Below are positions 42,506 through 51,897 of a stretch of 64,000 bases of DNA, one piece after another. The stretch comes from Kitasatospora sp. NBC_00458 (GTDB lineage Bacteria > Actinomycetota > Actinomycetes > Streptomycetales > Streptomycetaceae), in assembly GCF_036013975.1 (NCBI RefSeq), contig NZ_CP107904.1:2046001-2110000 (forward strand). Direction: 5' to 3'. The notes beneath the pieces are model-generated. The model was not told the origin of the DNA. It was given only the letters and a program-made list of their open reading frames with translations, and searched no databases. Both the position numbers and the translations under genes were made by a program. Positions within the stretch are counted from its first letter, which is position 1; each line of letters opens with the position of its first letter.

Positions 42506-42724
42506 TTACTGCCCGCCCTTTTGCACGAACTGCCGCACGAAATCCTCGGCGTTCGACTCCAGGACCTCGTCGATTTCGTCCAGAACCGCGTCGACGTCGT
42601 CGCTCAGCTTTTCCTGGCGTTCCTTGAGCTCCTCGGAATTCTGCGCTTCCGCGGCCTGCTCCTCGACCTCCTCGGAGGAGCGGTTCGCCCGCTGCTGGCC
42701 GCCGCCGGTGTCCTTGCTCGCCAT
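42506..42724 (-). CDS. pup: Prokaryotic ubiquitin-like protein Pup
   Basis: A 72-residue intrinsically disordered protein: N-terminal MASKDTGGGQQRANRSSEE, a central coiled-coil-forming region and the C-terminus VQKGGQ. The final Gln must be deamidated by Dop before PafA can ligate it. The ATG at 42722-42724 starts the conserved protein. It stands between dop and prcB on the same strand. Confidence 0.96.
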   Translation of the reverse strand: MASKDTGGGQQRANRSSEEVEEQAAEAQNSEELKERQEKLSDDVDAVLDEIDEVLESNAEDFVRQFVQKGGQ

Positions 42725-42898
42725 TTCCCTCACCCCGCTCGATCGTGTGGCACGGTTTGGTCGCTGCTTGCTGCACCGACCCTATACACAAGGTGCGACT
42801 ACCCGCTTCCGGTTTGCCGGTGGCGCTTCCTGTCCAACACCCGCTGCCACCCCGGATGATTCCCATTCGCCGGGCGTTCACCCGTGGTGATCGGAAAA

Positions 42899-44410
42899 CT
42901 ACCCGCCGGAGAGCACCCGGAGCAGGTCCTCGGCGGTGCGGCAGCGGTCCAGCAGTTCCTTGACGTGGTTCCGGGTGCCGCGGAGCGGCTCCAGGGTGGG
43001 GACCCGCTGGAGCGAGTCCCGCCCCGGCAGGTCGAAGATCACCGAGTCCCAGGAGGCGGCCGCGACGTGCTCCGCGTACTGGTCGAGGCAGCGCCCGCGG
43101 AAGTACGCCCGGGTGTCCTCCGGGGGCTTGGTGACGGCCCGCTCGACCTCTTCCTCGGTGACCAGCCGGTCGAACCGCCCACGGGCCACCAGGCGGTTGT
43201 AAAGGCCCTTCTCCGGGCGCACGTCGCTGTACTGCAGGTCGACCAGCTGGAGCCGCGGGCTGTCCCACTCCAGGGCGTCCCGGGTGCGGTAGCCCTCCAG
43301 GATCTCCCGCTTGGCGACCCAGTCGAGCTGCCGGGAGAGCGACATCGGGTCGCGCTCCAGCCGGCCCAGCACGTCCTCCCAGCGCGCCAGCACGTCCACG
43401 GTCTGCTCGTCGGCGTCGGTGCCGAAACGGTCCTCGACGTACTTGCGGGCCAGCTCGAAGTACTCCAGCTGGAGCTGGACGGCGGTGAGCCGGCGGCCGC
43501 TGCGGAGCGTGATCAGGTGTTTGAGCGTCGGGTCGTGGGAGACCCGGTGCAGGGTGCGGACCGGCTGGTCGACGGCGAGGTCGGACGCGATGAAGGCGTC
43601 CTCGATCATCGCCAGGACCAGGGAGGTGGTGCCGAGCTTGAGGTAGGTGGAGATCTCGGAGAGGTTGGCGTCCCCGATGATCACGTGCAGCCGGCGGTAC
43701 TTCTCGGCATCGGCGTGCGGTTCGTCCCGGGTGTTGATGATCGGGCGCTTGAGGGTGGTCTCCAGGCCGACCTCGACCTCGAAGTAGTCGGCGCGCTGGC
43801 TGATCTGGAAGCCGTTGGCCGAGCCGTCCTGCCCGATCCCGACCCGGCCCGCGCCGGTGACCACCTGGCGGGAGACGAAGAACGGGGTGAGGTGGCGGAC
43901 GATGTCCGCGAACGGCGTCGCCCGCTTCATCAGGTAGTTCTCGTGGGTGCCGTAGGAGGCGCCCTTGTTGTCGGTGTTGTTCTTGTAGAGGTGGATGGTC
44001 TGCCCGTTGGGCAGCTCCAGCGCGCGCTGTGCGGCGGCCGCCATGATCCGTTCGCCGGCCTTGTCCCAGAGCACGGCGTCGCGCGGGTTGGTCACCTCGG
44101 GCGAGCTGTACTCGGGGTGGGCGTGGTCGACGTAGAACCGCGCGCCGTTGGTGAGGATGACGTTGGCGAGGCCGATGTCCTCGTCGGTCAGCTGGCTGGC
44201 GTCCGCGACGTCCCGTGCGAGGTCGAAGCCCCGGGCGTCGCGCAGCGGATTCTCCTCCTCGAAGTCCCAGCGGGCCCGCCGTGCCCGGTGCATCGCCGCC
44301 GCGTACGCGTTGACGATCTGGGACGAGGTGAGCATGGCGTTGGCGTTGGGGTGCCCCGGCACGGAGATCCCGTACTCGGTCTCGATGCCCATCACGCGCC
44401 GTACGGTCAT
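42899..44410 (-). CDS. dop: Pup deamidase / depupylase Dop
   Basis: A 503-residue paralogue of PafA. It deamidates the terminal Gln of Pup and also removes Pup from substrates. Motifs: [20 protein letters not shown] at the start, [15 protein letters not shown] (catalytic Asp), and the Dop-loop region after [14 protein letters not shown] that PafA lacks. The ATG at 44408-44410 is preceded by GGAGGG. It lies between mpa and pup. Confidence 0.95.
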   Translation of the reverse strand: MTVRRVMGIETEYGISVPGHPNANAMLTSSQIVNAYAAAMHRARRARWDFEEENPLRDARGFDLARDVADASQLTDEDIGLANVILTNGARFYVDHAHPEYSSPEVTNPRDAVLWDKAGERIMAAAAQRALELPNGQTIHLYKNNTDNKGASYGTHENYLMKRATPFADIVRHLTPFFVSRQVVTGAGRVGIGQDGSANGFQISQRADYFEVEVGLETTLKRPIINTRDEPHADAEKYRRLHVIIGDANLSEISTYLKLGTTSLVLAMIEDAFIASDLAVDQPVRTLHRVSHDPTLKHLITLRSGRRLTAVQLQLEYFELARKYVEDRFGTDADEQTVDVLARWEDVLGRLERDPMSLSRQLDWVAKREILEGYRTRDALEWDSPRLQLVDLQYSDVRPEKGLYNRLVARGRFDRLVTEEEVERAVTKPPEDTRAYFRGRCLDQYAEHVAAASWDSVIFDLPGRDSLQRVPTLEPLRGTRNHVKELLDRCRTAEDLLRVLSGG

Positions 44411-44551
44411 GCGGCCCTCCTTGCCCGGTGTGCCGCCCCCGACGGGCGGGACACGCTGACGTACCGCTGAACAACACCGATGCCGGCCGTCTGCCCGCGA
44501 ACGGTGGGTCGAGCCTAGAACGCGGCACCGACCGGCGGGTCCCGAGACGCG

Positions 44552-44591
44552 CCGTCCGGCTGCGGGGCCGCGAGGCACCACAGCCGGACGG
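44552..44591 (-). terminator. Hairpin between mpa and dop
   Basis: CCGTCCGGCTG (44552-44562) pairs with CAGCCGGACGG (44581-44591) around 18 bases, 47 bases past the mpa stop. Confidence 0.65.
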
Positions 44592-44638
44592 GGCGTGGGT
44601 TCCGGGGACCGCGGGCGGCCCGGACCGGATCGGATCGG

Positions 44639-46405
44639 TTACAGGTACTGCCCGGTGTTGGCGACAGTGTCGATGGAGCGGCCGGACTCGGCGCCCTGCT
44701 TCCCGGTGACCAGGGTGCGGATGAAGACGATCCGCTCGCCCTTCTTCCCGGAGATCCGGGCCCAGTCGTCCGGGTTGGTGGTGTTCGGCAGGTCCTCGTT
44801 CTCCTTGAACTCGTCCACGCAGGCGTTGAGCAGGTGGGCGACGCGCAGACCCCGCTGACCGTGGTCGAGGAAGTCCTTGATGGCCATCTTCTTCGCCCGG
44901 TCGACGATGTTCTGGATCATCGCGCCGGAGTTGAAGTCCTTGAAGTACAGGACCTCCTTGTCACCGTTGGCGTAGGTGACCTCCAGGAAGCGGTTCTCCT
45001 CCGTCTCGGAGTACATCCGCTCCACCACCGACTGGATCATCGCCGCCACCGTGGCGTCCACGGAGCCGTCGTGCTCCTTGAGGTCGTCCGGGTGGAACGG
45101 CAGCGAGTCCTTGAGGTACTTGGAGAAGATGTCCTTCGCGGCCTCGGCGTCCGGGCGCTCGATCTTGATCTTGACGTCCAGGCGGCCGGGCCGCAGGATC
45201 GCCGGGTCGATCATGTCCTCGCGGTTCGAGGCGCCGATGACGATGACGTTCTCCAGGCCCTCCACGCCGTCGATCTCGGCGAGCAGCTGCGGGACGATGG
45301 TGTTCTCCACGTCCGAGCTGACACCGGAGCCGCGGGTGCGGAACAGCGACTCCATCTCGTCGAAGAAGACGATGACCGGCGTGCCCTCGCTGGCCTTCTC
45401 CCGGGCCCGCTGGAAGACCAGGCGGATCTGCCGCTCGGTCTCGCCGACGTACTTGTTGAGCAGCTCGGGGCCCTTGATGTTGAGGAAGTAGCTCTTCCCC
45501 TGGGGCCGGCCGGTGACCTCGGCGACCTTCTTGGCCAGCGAGTTCGCCACGGCCTTGGCGATCAGCGTCTTGCCGCAGCCGGGCGGGCCGTAGAGCAGCA
45601 CGCCCTTGGGCGGGCGGAGCTCGTACTCCTTGAAGAGGTCCGCGTGCAGGTACGGCAGTTCGACGGCGTCCCGGATCAGTTCGATCTGGTTGGCCAGGCC
45701 GCCGATCTGGCGGTAGTCGATGTCCGGGACCTCTTCGAGGACCAGCTCCTCGACCTCGGACTTCGGCACGACCTCGTACACGTAGCCGGAGCGGGGCTCC
45801 AGCAGGAGGGCGTCCCCCGCCCGGAGGGTGATCTCGCGCAGCGGTTCGGCGAGGCGCACCACCCGCTCCTCGTCGGTGTGGCCGACGACCAGGGCCCGCT
45901 CGCCGTCCTCCAGGACCTCCTTGAGGGTGACGAGGTCGCCGATGCTCTCGAAGGCCATCGCGTCCACGATGTTGAGGGCCTCGTTGAGCATCACCTCCTG
46001 GCCACGCCGCAGCTCGTCCGGGTCGACGTTGGGGCTGACGTTCACGCGGAGCTTGCGCCCGCCGGTGAAGATGTCGGCGGTGCCGTCCTCGTTGGCGCTG
46101 AGGAAGACGCCGAATCCGGCCGGGGGCTGTGCCAGCCGGTCCACTTCCTCCTTGAGGGCCACGATCTGGTCGCGGGCCTCTCGCAGGGTGGAGGCGAGCC
46201 GTTCGTTCTGGGCGGTCACGCCGGCCAGGTTGGTCTGGAGCTCGACGATCCGCTCTTCGAGGATCCTCGAATTGCGCGGCGAGTCGGCGAGCTTGCGGCG
46301 CAGGACGGCGATTTCCTGCTCAAGGTACGAGACCTGAGCGGTCTCGTCGGAACCACGAGCGGGCCTGCCGGTGCTGCGGTTGTAGTCGTCATCGTGGGCT
46401 GCCAC
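44639..46405 (-). CDS. mpa: Proteasome-activating AAA ATPase (Mpa/ARC)
   Basis: A 588-residue AAA unfoldase that recognises pupylated proteins. In order: an N-terminal coiled coil that binds Pup ([20 protein letters not shown] and onwards, about 25-90), two OB folds, the AAA module with Walker A GPPGCGKT, Walker B IVFFDEME and the arginine-finger region, and the C-terminal GQYL tail that docks into the 20S alpha ring. I chose the GTG at 46405 because GGAGG-rich sequence ends a few bases before it and VAAHDDD matches known starts; a GTG three codons upstream is possible. Confidence 0.95.
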   Translation of the reverse strand: MAAHDDDYNRSTGRPARGSDETAQVSYLEQEIAVLRRKLADSPRNSRILEERIVELQTNLAGVTAQNERLASTLREARDQIVALKEEVDRLAQPPAGFGVFLSANEDGTADIFTGGRKLRVNVSPNVDPDELRRGQEVMLNEALNIVDAMAFESIGDLVTLKEVLEDGERALVVGHTDEERVVRLAEPLREITLRAGDALLLEPRSGYVYEVVPKSEVEELVLEEVPDIDYRQIGGLANQIELIRDAVELPYLHADLFKEYELRPPKGVLLYGPPGCGKTLIAKAVANSLAKKVAEVTGRPQGKSYFLNIKGPELLNKYVGETERQIRLVFQRAREKASEGTPVIVFFDEMESLFRTRGSGVSSDVENTIVPQLLAEIDGVEGLENVIVIGASNREDMIDPAILRPGRLDVKIKIERPDAEAAKDIFSKYLKDSLPFHPDDLKEHDGSVDATVAAMIQSVVERMYSETEENRFLEVTYANGDKEVLYFKDFNSGAMIQNIVDRAKKMAIKDFLDHGQRGLRVAHLLNACVDEFKENEDLPNTTNPDDWARISGKKGERIVFIRTLVTGKQGAESGRSIDTVANTGQYL

Positions 46406-46441
46406 GGTCCTCACCTCCTCCGGGGAGCTGGACGCTTCCAG

Positions 46442-46469
46442 ACCCTACCTGGGACCAGGGGTCCGTAAA
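46442..46469 (-). promoter_or_regulatory. Probable promoter of mpa with an inverted repeat in the spacer
   Basis: On the minus strand, -35 TTTACG (46464-46469), a 16-base spacer and -10 TAGGGT (46442-46447). The spacer contains GGACCAGGGGTCC (46452-46464), a 5-bp inverted repeat that might be an operator. The -10 and spacing equal those of the prcB promoter. Confidence 0.5.
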
Positions 46470-46639
46470 CCCCTAGATCAAGAAAGATGGAACGGGCGTG
46501 TCCGATCTTCGCCCTCGCGTGCTTCCCCTCTGCTAGGGGGATACCCACCGCGCACCGGCCAAAGCGGACCAGATGTATCGTCGATCGAGTCGATATCCGA
46601 TCGCGACCGCTGCCTGAGGTCCGATCGTTGTACGAATGG

Positions 46640-46667
46640 CGGGAATGCCCCGAGAAGGGGCGTCCCG
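46640..46667 (+). promoter_or_regulatory. Leader hairpin of the ferredoxin gene
   Basis: CGGGA (46640-46644) pairs with TCCCG (46663-46667), and inside it GCCCC (46647-46651) with GGGGC (46657-46661). The structure lies about 20 bases before the ferredoxin ATG and could be a small attenuator or an mRNA-stabilising stem. Confidence 0.35.
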
Positions 46668-46688
46668 GGACAGAAACGGCGGAAAAGC

Positions 46689-46991
46689 ATGTCGGTGAGC
46701 GAGTCGAAGGCGGCGTCCGAGCCGCTGGAGGTCTGGATCGACCAGGATCTGTGCACCGGCGACGGCATCTGCGCGCAGTACGCACCGGAGGTCTTCGAAC
46801 TGGACATCGACGGCCTCGCCTACGTCAAGGGGGCCGACGACGAACTCCGGCAGCAGCCCGGCGAGACGGTGCCGGTGCCGCTGACGCTGCTTCAGGACGT
46901 GGTGGACTCGGTGAAGGACTGCCCGGGCGACTGCATCCACGTCCGCCGGGCCGCCGACCGGGTCGAGGTGTTCGGCCCGGACGCGGAGTAG
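46689..46991 (+). CDS. Small ferredoxin
   Basis: A 100-residue ferredoxin. Cysteines are C22 and C28 (LCTGDGICAQ) with D25 between them, and C78 and C82 (DCPGDCIHV). The C-x2-D-x2-C spacing is typical of [3Fe-4S]- or [4Fe-4S]-type single-cluster actinobacterial ferredoxins that serve cytochromes P450. The gene is divergent from mpa, an arrangement I recall as conserved in actinobacteria. Its redox partner is not in the window. Confidence 0.85.
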   Translation: MSVSESKAASEPLEVWIDQDLCTGDGICAQYAPEVFELDIDGLAYVKGADDELRQQPGETVPVPLTLLQDVVDSVKDCPGDCIHVRRAADRVEVFGPDAE

Positions 46992-47030
46992 GCACGGGCG
47001 CCCGGAGGCGGGTGGGCGGGTCCCTCCCCC

Positions 47031-47669
47031 TCAGGTCCGGCTGAGCGGAGCGGCGGTCTGGGTACGGTCCCAGCCGCCGCTCCTGCGCGTCCAGGTGAGG
47101 TCGAGTGAGATGTCCGGCTCGAAGCGCGGCACGTCGTCGCCGGAGTACCCCTGGGCGTGCCCGGTGACGGTGCCGTCGGAGCGCAGGGCCAGCCGGCTGA
47201 CGGTGAGGTTCTCGCGCTCGGAGAGCAGGGTGGCCAGCACCACCGGCCGGCCGCCGGCCGGGCCCGGTCCGAGCAGGTAGACGGCGTCCGGCGGGGTGCC
47301 GTTCTCGGCCGCGCAGTGGGCGGCGACGACGGTGCCGGGCTTGCCGTCGCCCAGGTCGGCGGCGAAGCTGACGGCCGTTCTGACCGGGAACGGACCGCAG
47401 TCCAGCGGGAGTTCGGCCGCGGCCGGGTCCGGCGCCGCGGCGGCCGGCAGGGCCTTGGGAGCGGAGCGCGTCGGGTGCGGGGCGCCGGTCGCGGGACCGG
47501 CGGCGAGTGCGGCCGCCACCACGGCGGCGCAGCCGGCGACGGTGAGGACCCAGTGCCAGGGGGTGGTCCGGGCCCGGGCGGGCCCGGTGCGGCCCCCGGG
47601 GCCCCGCTGTCCGGTGCCCTGCTGTCCGGGGGTGTGCTGTCCAGCCGTCGTCCCGACCGCGGTCTCCAC
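47031..47669 (-). CDS. Membrane-anchored protein of unknown function
   Basis: A 212-residue protein with a short disordered N-terminus, one membrane helix (WVLTVAGCAAVVAAALAAG, about 40-58) and an extracytoplasmic domain containing two cysteines (LDCGPF, AAHCAAENG) that could form a disulfide. The GTG at 47667-47669 is chosen because GGAGGGG lies 9 bases upstream. I do not recognise the domain. It lies between the ferredoxin and trmI, convergent with the ferredoxin. Confidence 0.65.
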   Translation of the reverse strand: METAVGTTAGQHTPGQQGTGQRGPGGRTGPARARTTPWHWVLTVAGCAAVVAAALAAGPATGAPHPTRSAPKALPAAAAPDPAAAELPLDCGPFPVRTAVSFAADLGDGKPGTVVAAHCAAENGTPPDAVYLLGPGPAGGRPVVLATLLSERENLTVSRLALRSDGTVTGHAQGYSGDDVPRFEPDISLDLTWTRRSGGWDRTQTAAPLSRT

Positions 47670-47805
47670 CAGGCGTCCCCTCCAGTGGTCTGTGTGAGCG
47701 AGCATCGTCGCACACCCGGGCGGCCGTCCGGTGGCCCGGGTCGCCCCGGCCCGGACAGCGCGGAGGGGCGGTACGACGACGCGTACCGCCCCTCCGACGG
47801 GGTGC

Positions 47806-48765
47806 TCAGCCGAGGTCGGTCTGACCGGCGTTCTCGGCGCGGGCGGCGGCCCGGGCGGCCGCGCGCTCCTGCAGGGACTGCTCGGGGGTCCCGTTGTCGT
47901 AGTCCTCGCCGTAGGCGCCCTTGGCGGGGCGGCGGCGGCGCAGCGGCGGCTCGACGCCGTCGGCCAGCCGGCGGGCGGTGAGCAGGAAGCCGGTGTGGCC
48001 GATCATCCGGTGGTCCGGGCGGACGGCCAGGCCCTCCAGGTGCCAGGTGCGGACCATGGTCTCCCAGGCCTGCGGCTCGGTGAAGGTGCCGTGCTCGCGC
48101 AGCGCCTCGACGGTCTTGGACATCTGCGTGGTGGTGGCCACGTAGCAGCAGATGAGGCCGCCGGGGACGAGCGCCTTGGAGGCGACGTCCAGGCACTCCC
48201 AGGGGGCCAGCATGTCCAGGATGACGCGGTCGACGTCGGCCTCGACCAGGTTGTCCTGGAGGTCGCCGACGGTGAGCTTCCACGCCGGGTGCGGCCCGCC
48301 GAAGTAGCGCTCGACGTTGCTCTTGGCGATGTCGGCGAAGTCCTGCCGGCGCTCGTAGGAGGCGAGCATGCCGGTGTCGCCGACGGCGCGCAGCAGGTAG
48401 GTGGAGAGCGCGCCGGATCCGACGCCGGCCTCCACCACGCGGGCGCCCGCGAAGATGTCGGCCATCGCCAGGATCTGCCCCGCGTCCTTGGGGTAGATCA
48501 CGGCGGCGCCGCGCGGCATGGACAGGACGTAGTCGGGGAGCAGGGGGCGCAGCGCGAGGTACGGGACGTTGCCCGTGGTGCGCACGACCGTGCCCTCGGG
48601 GGCGCCGATCAGCTCGTCGTGGGGGAACGCACCCTTGTGGGTGTGGAACTGGTTCCCGGCCTGGAGCGTGAACGTGTAGTGGCGGCCCTTCGGGTCGGTC
48701 AGCTGGACCTGGTCCCCGACCTGGAAGGGCCCGCGTCGGCGGGTGGCACCGGTCGGTTCGGACAT
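47806..48765 (-). CDS. trmI: tRNA (adenine-58-N1)-methyltransferase TrmI
   Basis: A 319-residue SAM-dependent methyltransferase. An N-terminal beta-rich domain (VGDQVQLTDPKGRHYTFTLQ) is followed by the Rossmann-fold catalytic domain with motif I VVEAGVGSGALSTYLL and acidic motif ILDMLAPWECL. It makes m1A58 in the T loop of tRNA. A charged Ala/Arg-rich tail follows. trmI next to the proteasome genes is conserved in Mycobacterium too. Confidence 0.93.
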   Translation of the reverse strand: MSEPTGATRRRGPFQVGDQVQLTDPKGRHYTFTLQAGNQFHTHKGAFPHDELIGAPEGTVVRTTGNVPYLALRPLLPDYVLSMPRGAAVIYPKDAGQILAMADIFAGARVVEAGVGSGALSTYLLRAVGDTGMLASYERRQDFADIAKSNVERYFGGPHPAWKLTVGDLQDNLVEADVDRVILDMLAPWECLDVASKALVPGGLICCYVATTTQMSKTVEALREHGTFTEPQAWETMVRTWHLEGLAVRPDHRMIGHTGFLLTARRLADGVEPPLRRRRPAKGAYGEDYDNGTPEQSLQERAAARAAARAENAGQTDLG

Positions 48766-48832
48766 GCGGACAATCCTAAGGGAAGCGGACGGTCCCGCCC
48801 GACCAGGGTGATCTTCGGCCCCGGCGGCGCGG

Positions 48833-50056
48833 TCAGGCCCGGCCGGTGACGGCGGCGGTCAGCCGCTGTTCGATGTCGGTGAGCGCGGCCACCCCGTACA
48901 CCTGCCCGTCCTCCTCGACGACCAGGTACTCGCCGGCCGGGGTGGCCCGGACGGCGCGCAGCAGGTCCTCGCCGGAGAGGTCGGCGGGGAGCCGGAGGCC
49001 GGGTTCGAGGTCGCGGGCGAGCGGGCCGACGGCGACCCAGGGGCGCCGGTGCTCGGGGATGCCGCGGACGGCGGACTCCCGGACGATGGCGACCGGGTCG
49101 CCGCGTCCGTCGACGACGACGACGGCGCCGGCCTCGGCCTCGCGGGCGCGGCGCATGGCCTCGCCGAGCGGGGTGTCGGCGGTGACCTCGACGGCCCGGC
49201 GGGCGAGGTCGCGCAGCCGCAGGCCGGGCAGCGCCTCCTTGAGCCGGGCGTTGCGCAGCGAGCCGGTGGCGCCGTTCCAGATGACGGCGGCGAGGACGGC
49301 GGCGAGGACGGCGTCGATCAGGGTGTCGGTGCGGCTGCGTTCGAGGTCGCGGGAGGCGCTGACCAGCGGGAGGCCGATGAGCACGACGACGGCCAGCGCG
49401 CGGCCGGCCCAGGCGGCGGCGACGGTGCCGGCCATCGGCCTGCCGGTGATCGCCCAGACCACGGCGCGCAGCATCCGGCCGCCGTCGAGCGGCAGGCCGG
49501 GCAGCAGGTTGAAGGCGGCGACGACGAGGTTGGAGACCATCAGGCCGGTGAGCAGCACCCCGGGCACGCTGGCCATCTCGACGGCCTGCAGGGCGAGGAG
49601 GAAGAGGCCGCCGAGGACCAGGGAGAGCAGCGGCCCGACGAAGGCGAGCCAGAACTCGCGCCAGGGGCGCTCGGCCTCCTTCTCGATCTCGGAGACGCCG
49701 CCGAAGAACTGGAGCTGGATGCGGCGCACGCCGAGCCGGTAGCGGAGCGCGACCACGGTGTGGGCGAGTTCGTGGACCAGCACGGAGCCGTAGAAGGCGA
49801 CCGCGAAGGAGAACGCGACCAGGTAGCGGGCGCCGCCGAGTTCGGGCAGGACGCGGTCGAGCTGGCCGCCGAACACCCAGGTGATCAGCGCGGCGATGAC
49901 GAACCAGGACGGGGTGACGTACACGGGCACCCCGAAGGGGCGGCCCACCAGCATGCCGCCGCGCGGCTGCGGGTCCTCGGACGGCGGGGTCCCCGGCCGG
50001 GGGCCGCCGCCGTGCGGTGGCTGGTCGGACGTCTGCCGCCCCCTGCTGTCGCTCAC
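48833..50056 (-). CDS. Site-2 protease-like M50 metalloprotease with CBS domains
   Basis: A 407-residue intramembrane protease: disordered N-terminus, about six membrane helices with zinc ligands H95, E96 and H99 in VLVHELAHT and the partner D191 in NLLPGLPLDGG, and two C-terminal CBS domains (from about 280). The CBS-type site-2 proteases are thought to respond to nucleotides; the substrate is unknown. The GTG at 50054-50056 has AAGGGAA upstream. Confidence 0.9.
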   Translation of the reverse strand: MSDSRGRQTSDQPPHGGGPRPGTPPSEDPQPRGGMLVGRPFGVPVYVTPSWFVIAALITWVFGGQLDRVLPELGGARYLVAFSFAVAFYGSVLVHELAHTVVALRYRLGVRRIQLQFFGGVSEIEKEAERPWREFWLAFVGPLLSLVLGGLFLLALQAVEMASVPGVLLTGLMVSNLVVAAFNLLPGLPLDGGRMLRAVVWAITGRPMAGTVAAAWAGRALAVVVLIGLPLVSASRDLERSRTDTLIDAVLAAVLAAVIWNGATGSLRNARLKEALPGLRLRDLARRAVEVTADTPLGEAMRRAREAEAGAVVVVDGRGDPVAIVRESAVRGIPEHRRPWVAVGPLARDLEPGLRLPADLSGEDLLRAVRATPAGEYLVVEEDGQVYGVAALTDIEQRLTAAVTGRA

Positions 50057-50232
50057 CGGGTTCCCTTCGTCCGTCTCCCCGCGCCGCGCCGCGCGCCGGT
50101 GCGCCCACGCTACGTGATCGGGGCCGCCGGGCGCCGCGCGCCCCTCGCTTCTCCCTGCCTCATACCCCGTGGGGGCGGGTTCTGGCAGCACCGTGGCAGC
50201 GGGATGACAGTGCAGGGCAATAGGGTCGGGGT

Positions 50233-51141
50233 ATGCAGCAGACCGACACCAGCGGTGCCGGGGTGGTCACGCCCCGCCCGGCGGCACCCCCGACCGGCCT
50301 GTCCCCGTCGCGCGCGGGGGACTTCCTGACCTGCCCGCTGCTGTACCGGCTGCGGGTGATCGACCGGCTGCCGGAACCGCCGAGCGCGGCGGCGACCCGG
50401 GGCACCCTGGTGCACGCGGTGCTGGAGCGGCTGTTCGACAGCCCGGCGGCGGAGCGGACGCCGGAGCGGGCGCTGGGCCTGCTGCGCCCGCAGTGGGAGC
50501 GGCTGCTGGGCGAGCGCCCGGAGCTGTCCGGCCTCTTCCCCGAGGACCCGGACGGTGCGGCGCTGACCCGCTGGCTGGCCGACGCCGAGAAGCTGCTCAC
50601 CCAGTGGTTCCGGCTGGAGGACCCGACCCGGCTGCACCCGGTCGAGCGCGAGCTGTACGTGGAGACGGCGCTGGACTCCGGGCTGCTGCTGCGGGGGTAC
50701 ATCGACCGGGTGGACGTCGCGCCCACCGGCGAGGTGCGGCTGGTGGACTACAAGACCGGCCGGGCGCCCTCGCGGGACTTCGAGGCCAAGGCGATGTTCC
50801 AGATGAAGTTCTACGCGCTGGTGGTCTGGCGGTGGAAGGGCGTCATCCCGCGGCGGCTGCAGCTGGTCTACCTGGGCGGCGGCGGGGACGTGGTCAGTTA
50901 CGACCCGGACGAGGCCGACCTGCTCGCGGTGGAGCGCAAGCTGCTGGCACTGTGGGAGCGGATCGGGCACGCGGTGGCGACCGGGGACTTCCCGGCGACC
51001 CGCAACCGGCTCTGCGGCTGGTGCGACCACCAGGCCAGCTGCCCGGAGTTCGGCGGCACTCCCCCGCCGTACCCGCTGCCGCTGGCGCGTACGTCCGACG
51101 AGGGCGATCCCACGGGGGATCCGATGAGCAAGGAGTCCTAG
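50233..51141 (+). CDS. RecB-like PD-(D/E)xK nuclease with probable Fe-S cluster
   Basis: A 302-residue nuclease of the Cas4/AddB-like branch. The nuclease motifs are GTLVHAVLERL, GYIDRVDVA and RLVDYKTG. Cysteines C34 (FLTCPLLYR) and C261, C264, C270 (LCGWCDHQASC) match the pattern that binds a [4Fe-4S] cluster in AddB and Cas4. It is likely a single-strand exonuclease used in DNA repair. The same gene lies near trmI in Mycobacterium. It abuts the following response regulator with no spacer. Confidence 0.87.
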   Translation: MQQTDTSGAGVVTPRPAAPPTGLSPSRAGDFLTCPLLYRLRVIDRLPEPPSAAATRGTLVHAVLERLFDSPAAERTPERALGLLRPQWERLLGERPELSGLFPEDPDGAALTRWLADAEKLLTQWFRLEDPTRLHPVERELYVETALDSGLLLRGYIDRVDVAPTGEVRLVDYKTGRAPSRDFEAKAMFQMKFYALVVWRWKGVIPRRLQLVYLGGGGDVVSYDPDEADLLAVERKLLALWERIGHAVATGDFPATRNRLCGWCDHQASCPEFGGTPPPYPLPLARTSDEGDPTGDPMSKES

Positions 51142-51813
51142 GTGACGATCCGAGTGCTGCTGGTCGACGACCAGCCGCTGCTCCGCACCGGTTTCCGGAT
51201 GATCCTGGAGGCCGAGTCCGACCTGGTGGTGGTCGGCGAGGCCGGCGACGGCCAGCAGGCCCTGGACCAGGTCCGGGCGCTGCAGCCCGACGTGGTGCTG
51301 ATGGACATCCGGATGCCGCGGATGGACGGTGTGGAGGCGACCCGCCGGATCGCCGGTCCGGGGCGGGACGGTCCGGCCAAGGTGCTGGTGCTGACCACCT
51401 TCGACCTGGACGAGTACGTGGTGGAGGCGCTCCGCGCGGGGGCCAGCGGCTTCCTGCTGAAGGACGTGCCGGCCGAGGAGCTGGTGCAGGCGATCCGGGT
51501 GGTGGCGGACGGTGCGGCGATGCTGGCGCCGTCGATCACCCGGCGGCTGCTGGACATGTACGCCACCAAGCTGCCGTCCGGTGACGAGGCTCCGCCGCAG
51601 GCGCTGAACGCGCTGACCGAGCGGGAGCTGGAGGTGCTGAAGCTGGTGGCGCGCGGGCTGTCGAACGCGGAGATCGCGGCGGAGCTGTTCGTCAGCGAGA
51701 CGACGGTGAAGACGCACGTGGGCCACGTGCTGACCAAGCTGCAGCTGCGCGACCGGGTGCAGGCGGCGGTGTACGCGTACGAGAGCGGGCTGGTCCGCCC
51801 CGGCGCGCTGTAG
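51142..51813 (+). CDS. NarL-type response regulator without an adjacent kinase
   Basis: A 223-residue response regulator. D10 and phospho-acceptor D55 (VVLMDIRMPRMDG) with lysine in GFLLKDVPAEE are in the receiver; the LuxR-type helix-turn-helix is LTERELEVLKLVARGLSNAE and onwards. The GTG start follows the nuclease stop directly (TAG then GTG), so it is probably cotranslated. No kinase is nearby, so its partner is elsewhere. Confidence 0.92.
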   Translation: MTIRVLLVDDQPLLRTGFRMILEAESDLVVVGEAGDGQQALDQVRALQPDVVLMDIRMPRMDGVEATRRIAGPGRDGPAKVLVLTTFDLDEYVVEALRAGASGFLLKDVPAEELVQAIRVVADGAAMLAPSITRRLLDMYATKLPSGDEAPPQALNALTERELEVLKLVARGLSNAEIAAELFVSETTVKTHVGHVLTKLQLRDRVQAAVYAYESGLVRPGAL

Positions 51814-51833
51814 CCCCGGCCGGAGCACGACGG

Positions 51834-51873
51834 CGGCCCGTCCGCTCCCCTCGGAGGGGGAGCGGACGGGCCG
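51834..51873. terminator. Strong bidirectional terminator
   Basis: CGGCCCGTCCGCTCCCC (51834-51850) pairs perfectly with GGGGAGCGGACGGGCCG (51857-51873): a 17-bp stem with a six-base loop, between the response regulator and the solute-binding protein, which converge. Confidence 0.85.
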
Positions 51874-51897
51874 TCCGCCGTTCGGTGCGTCCGCCGG

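Noticed and set aside
47731..48849. Plus-strand open frame across trmI
   Set aside because: Antisense shadow of trmI, which carries a clear SAM-binding motif on the other strand.
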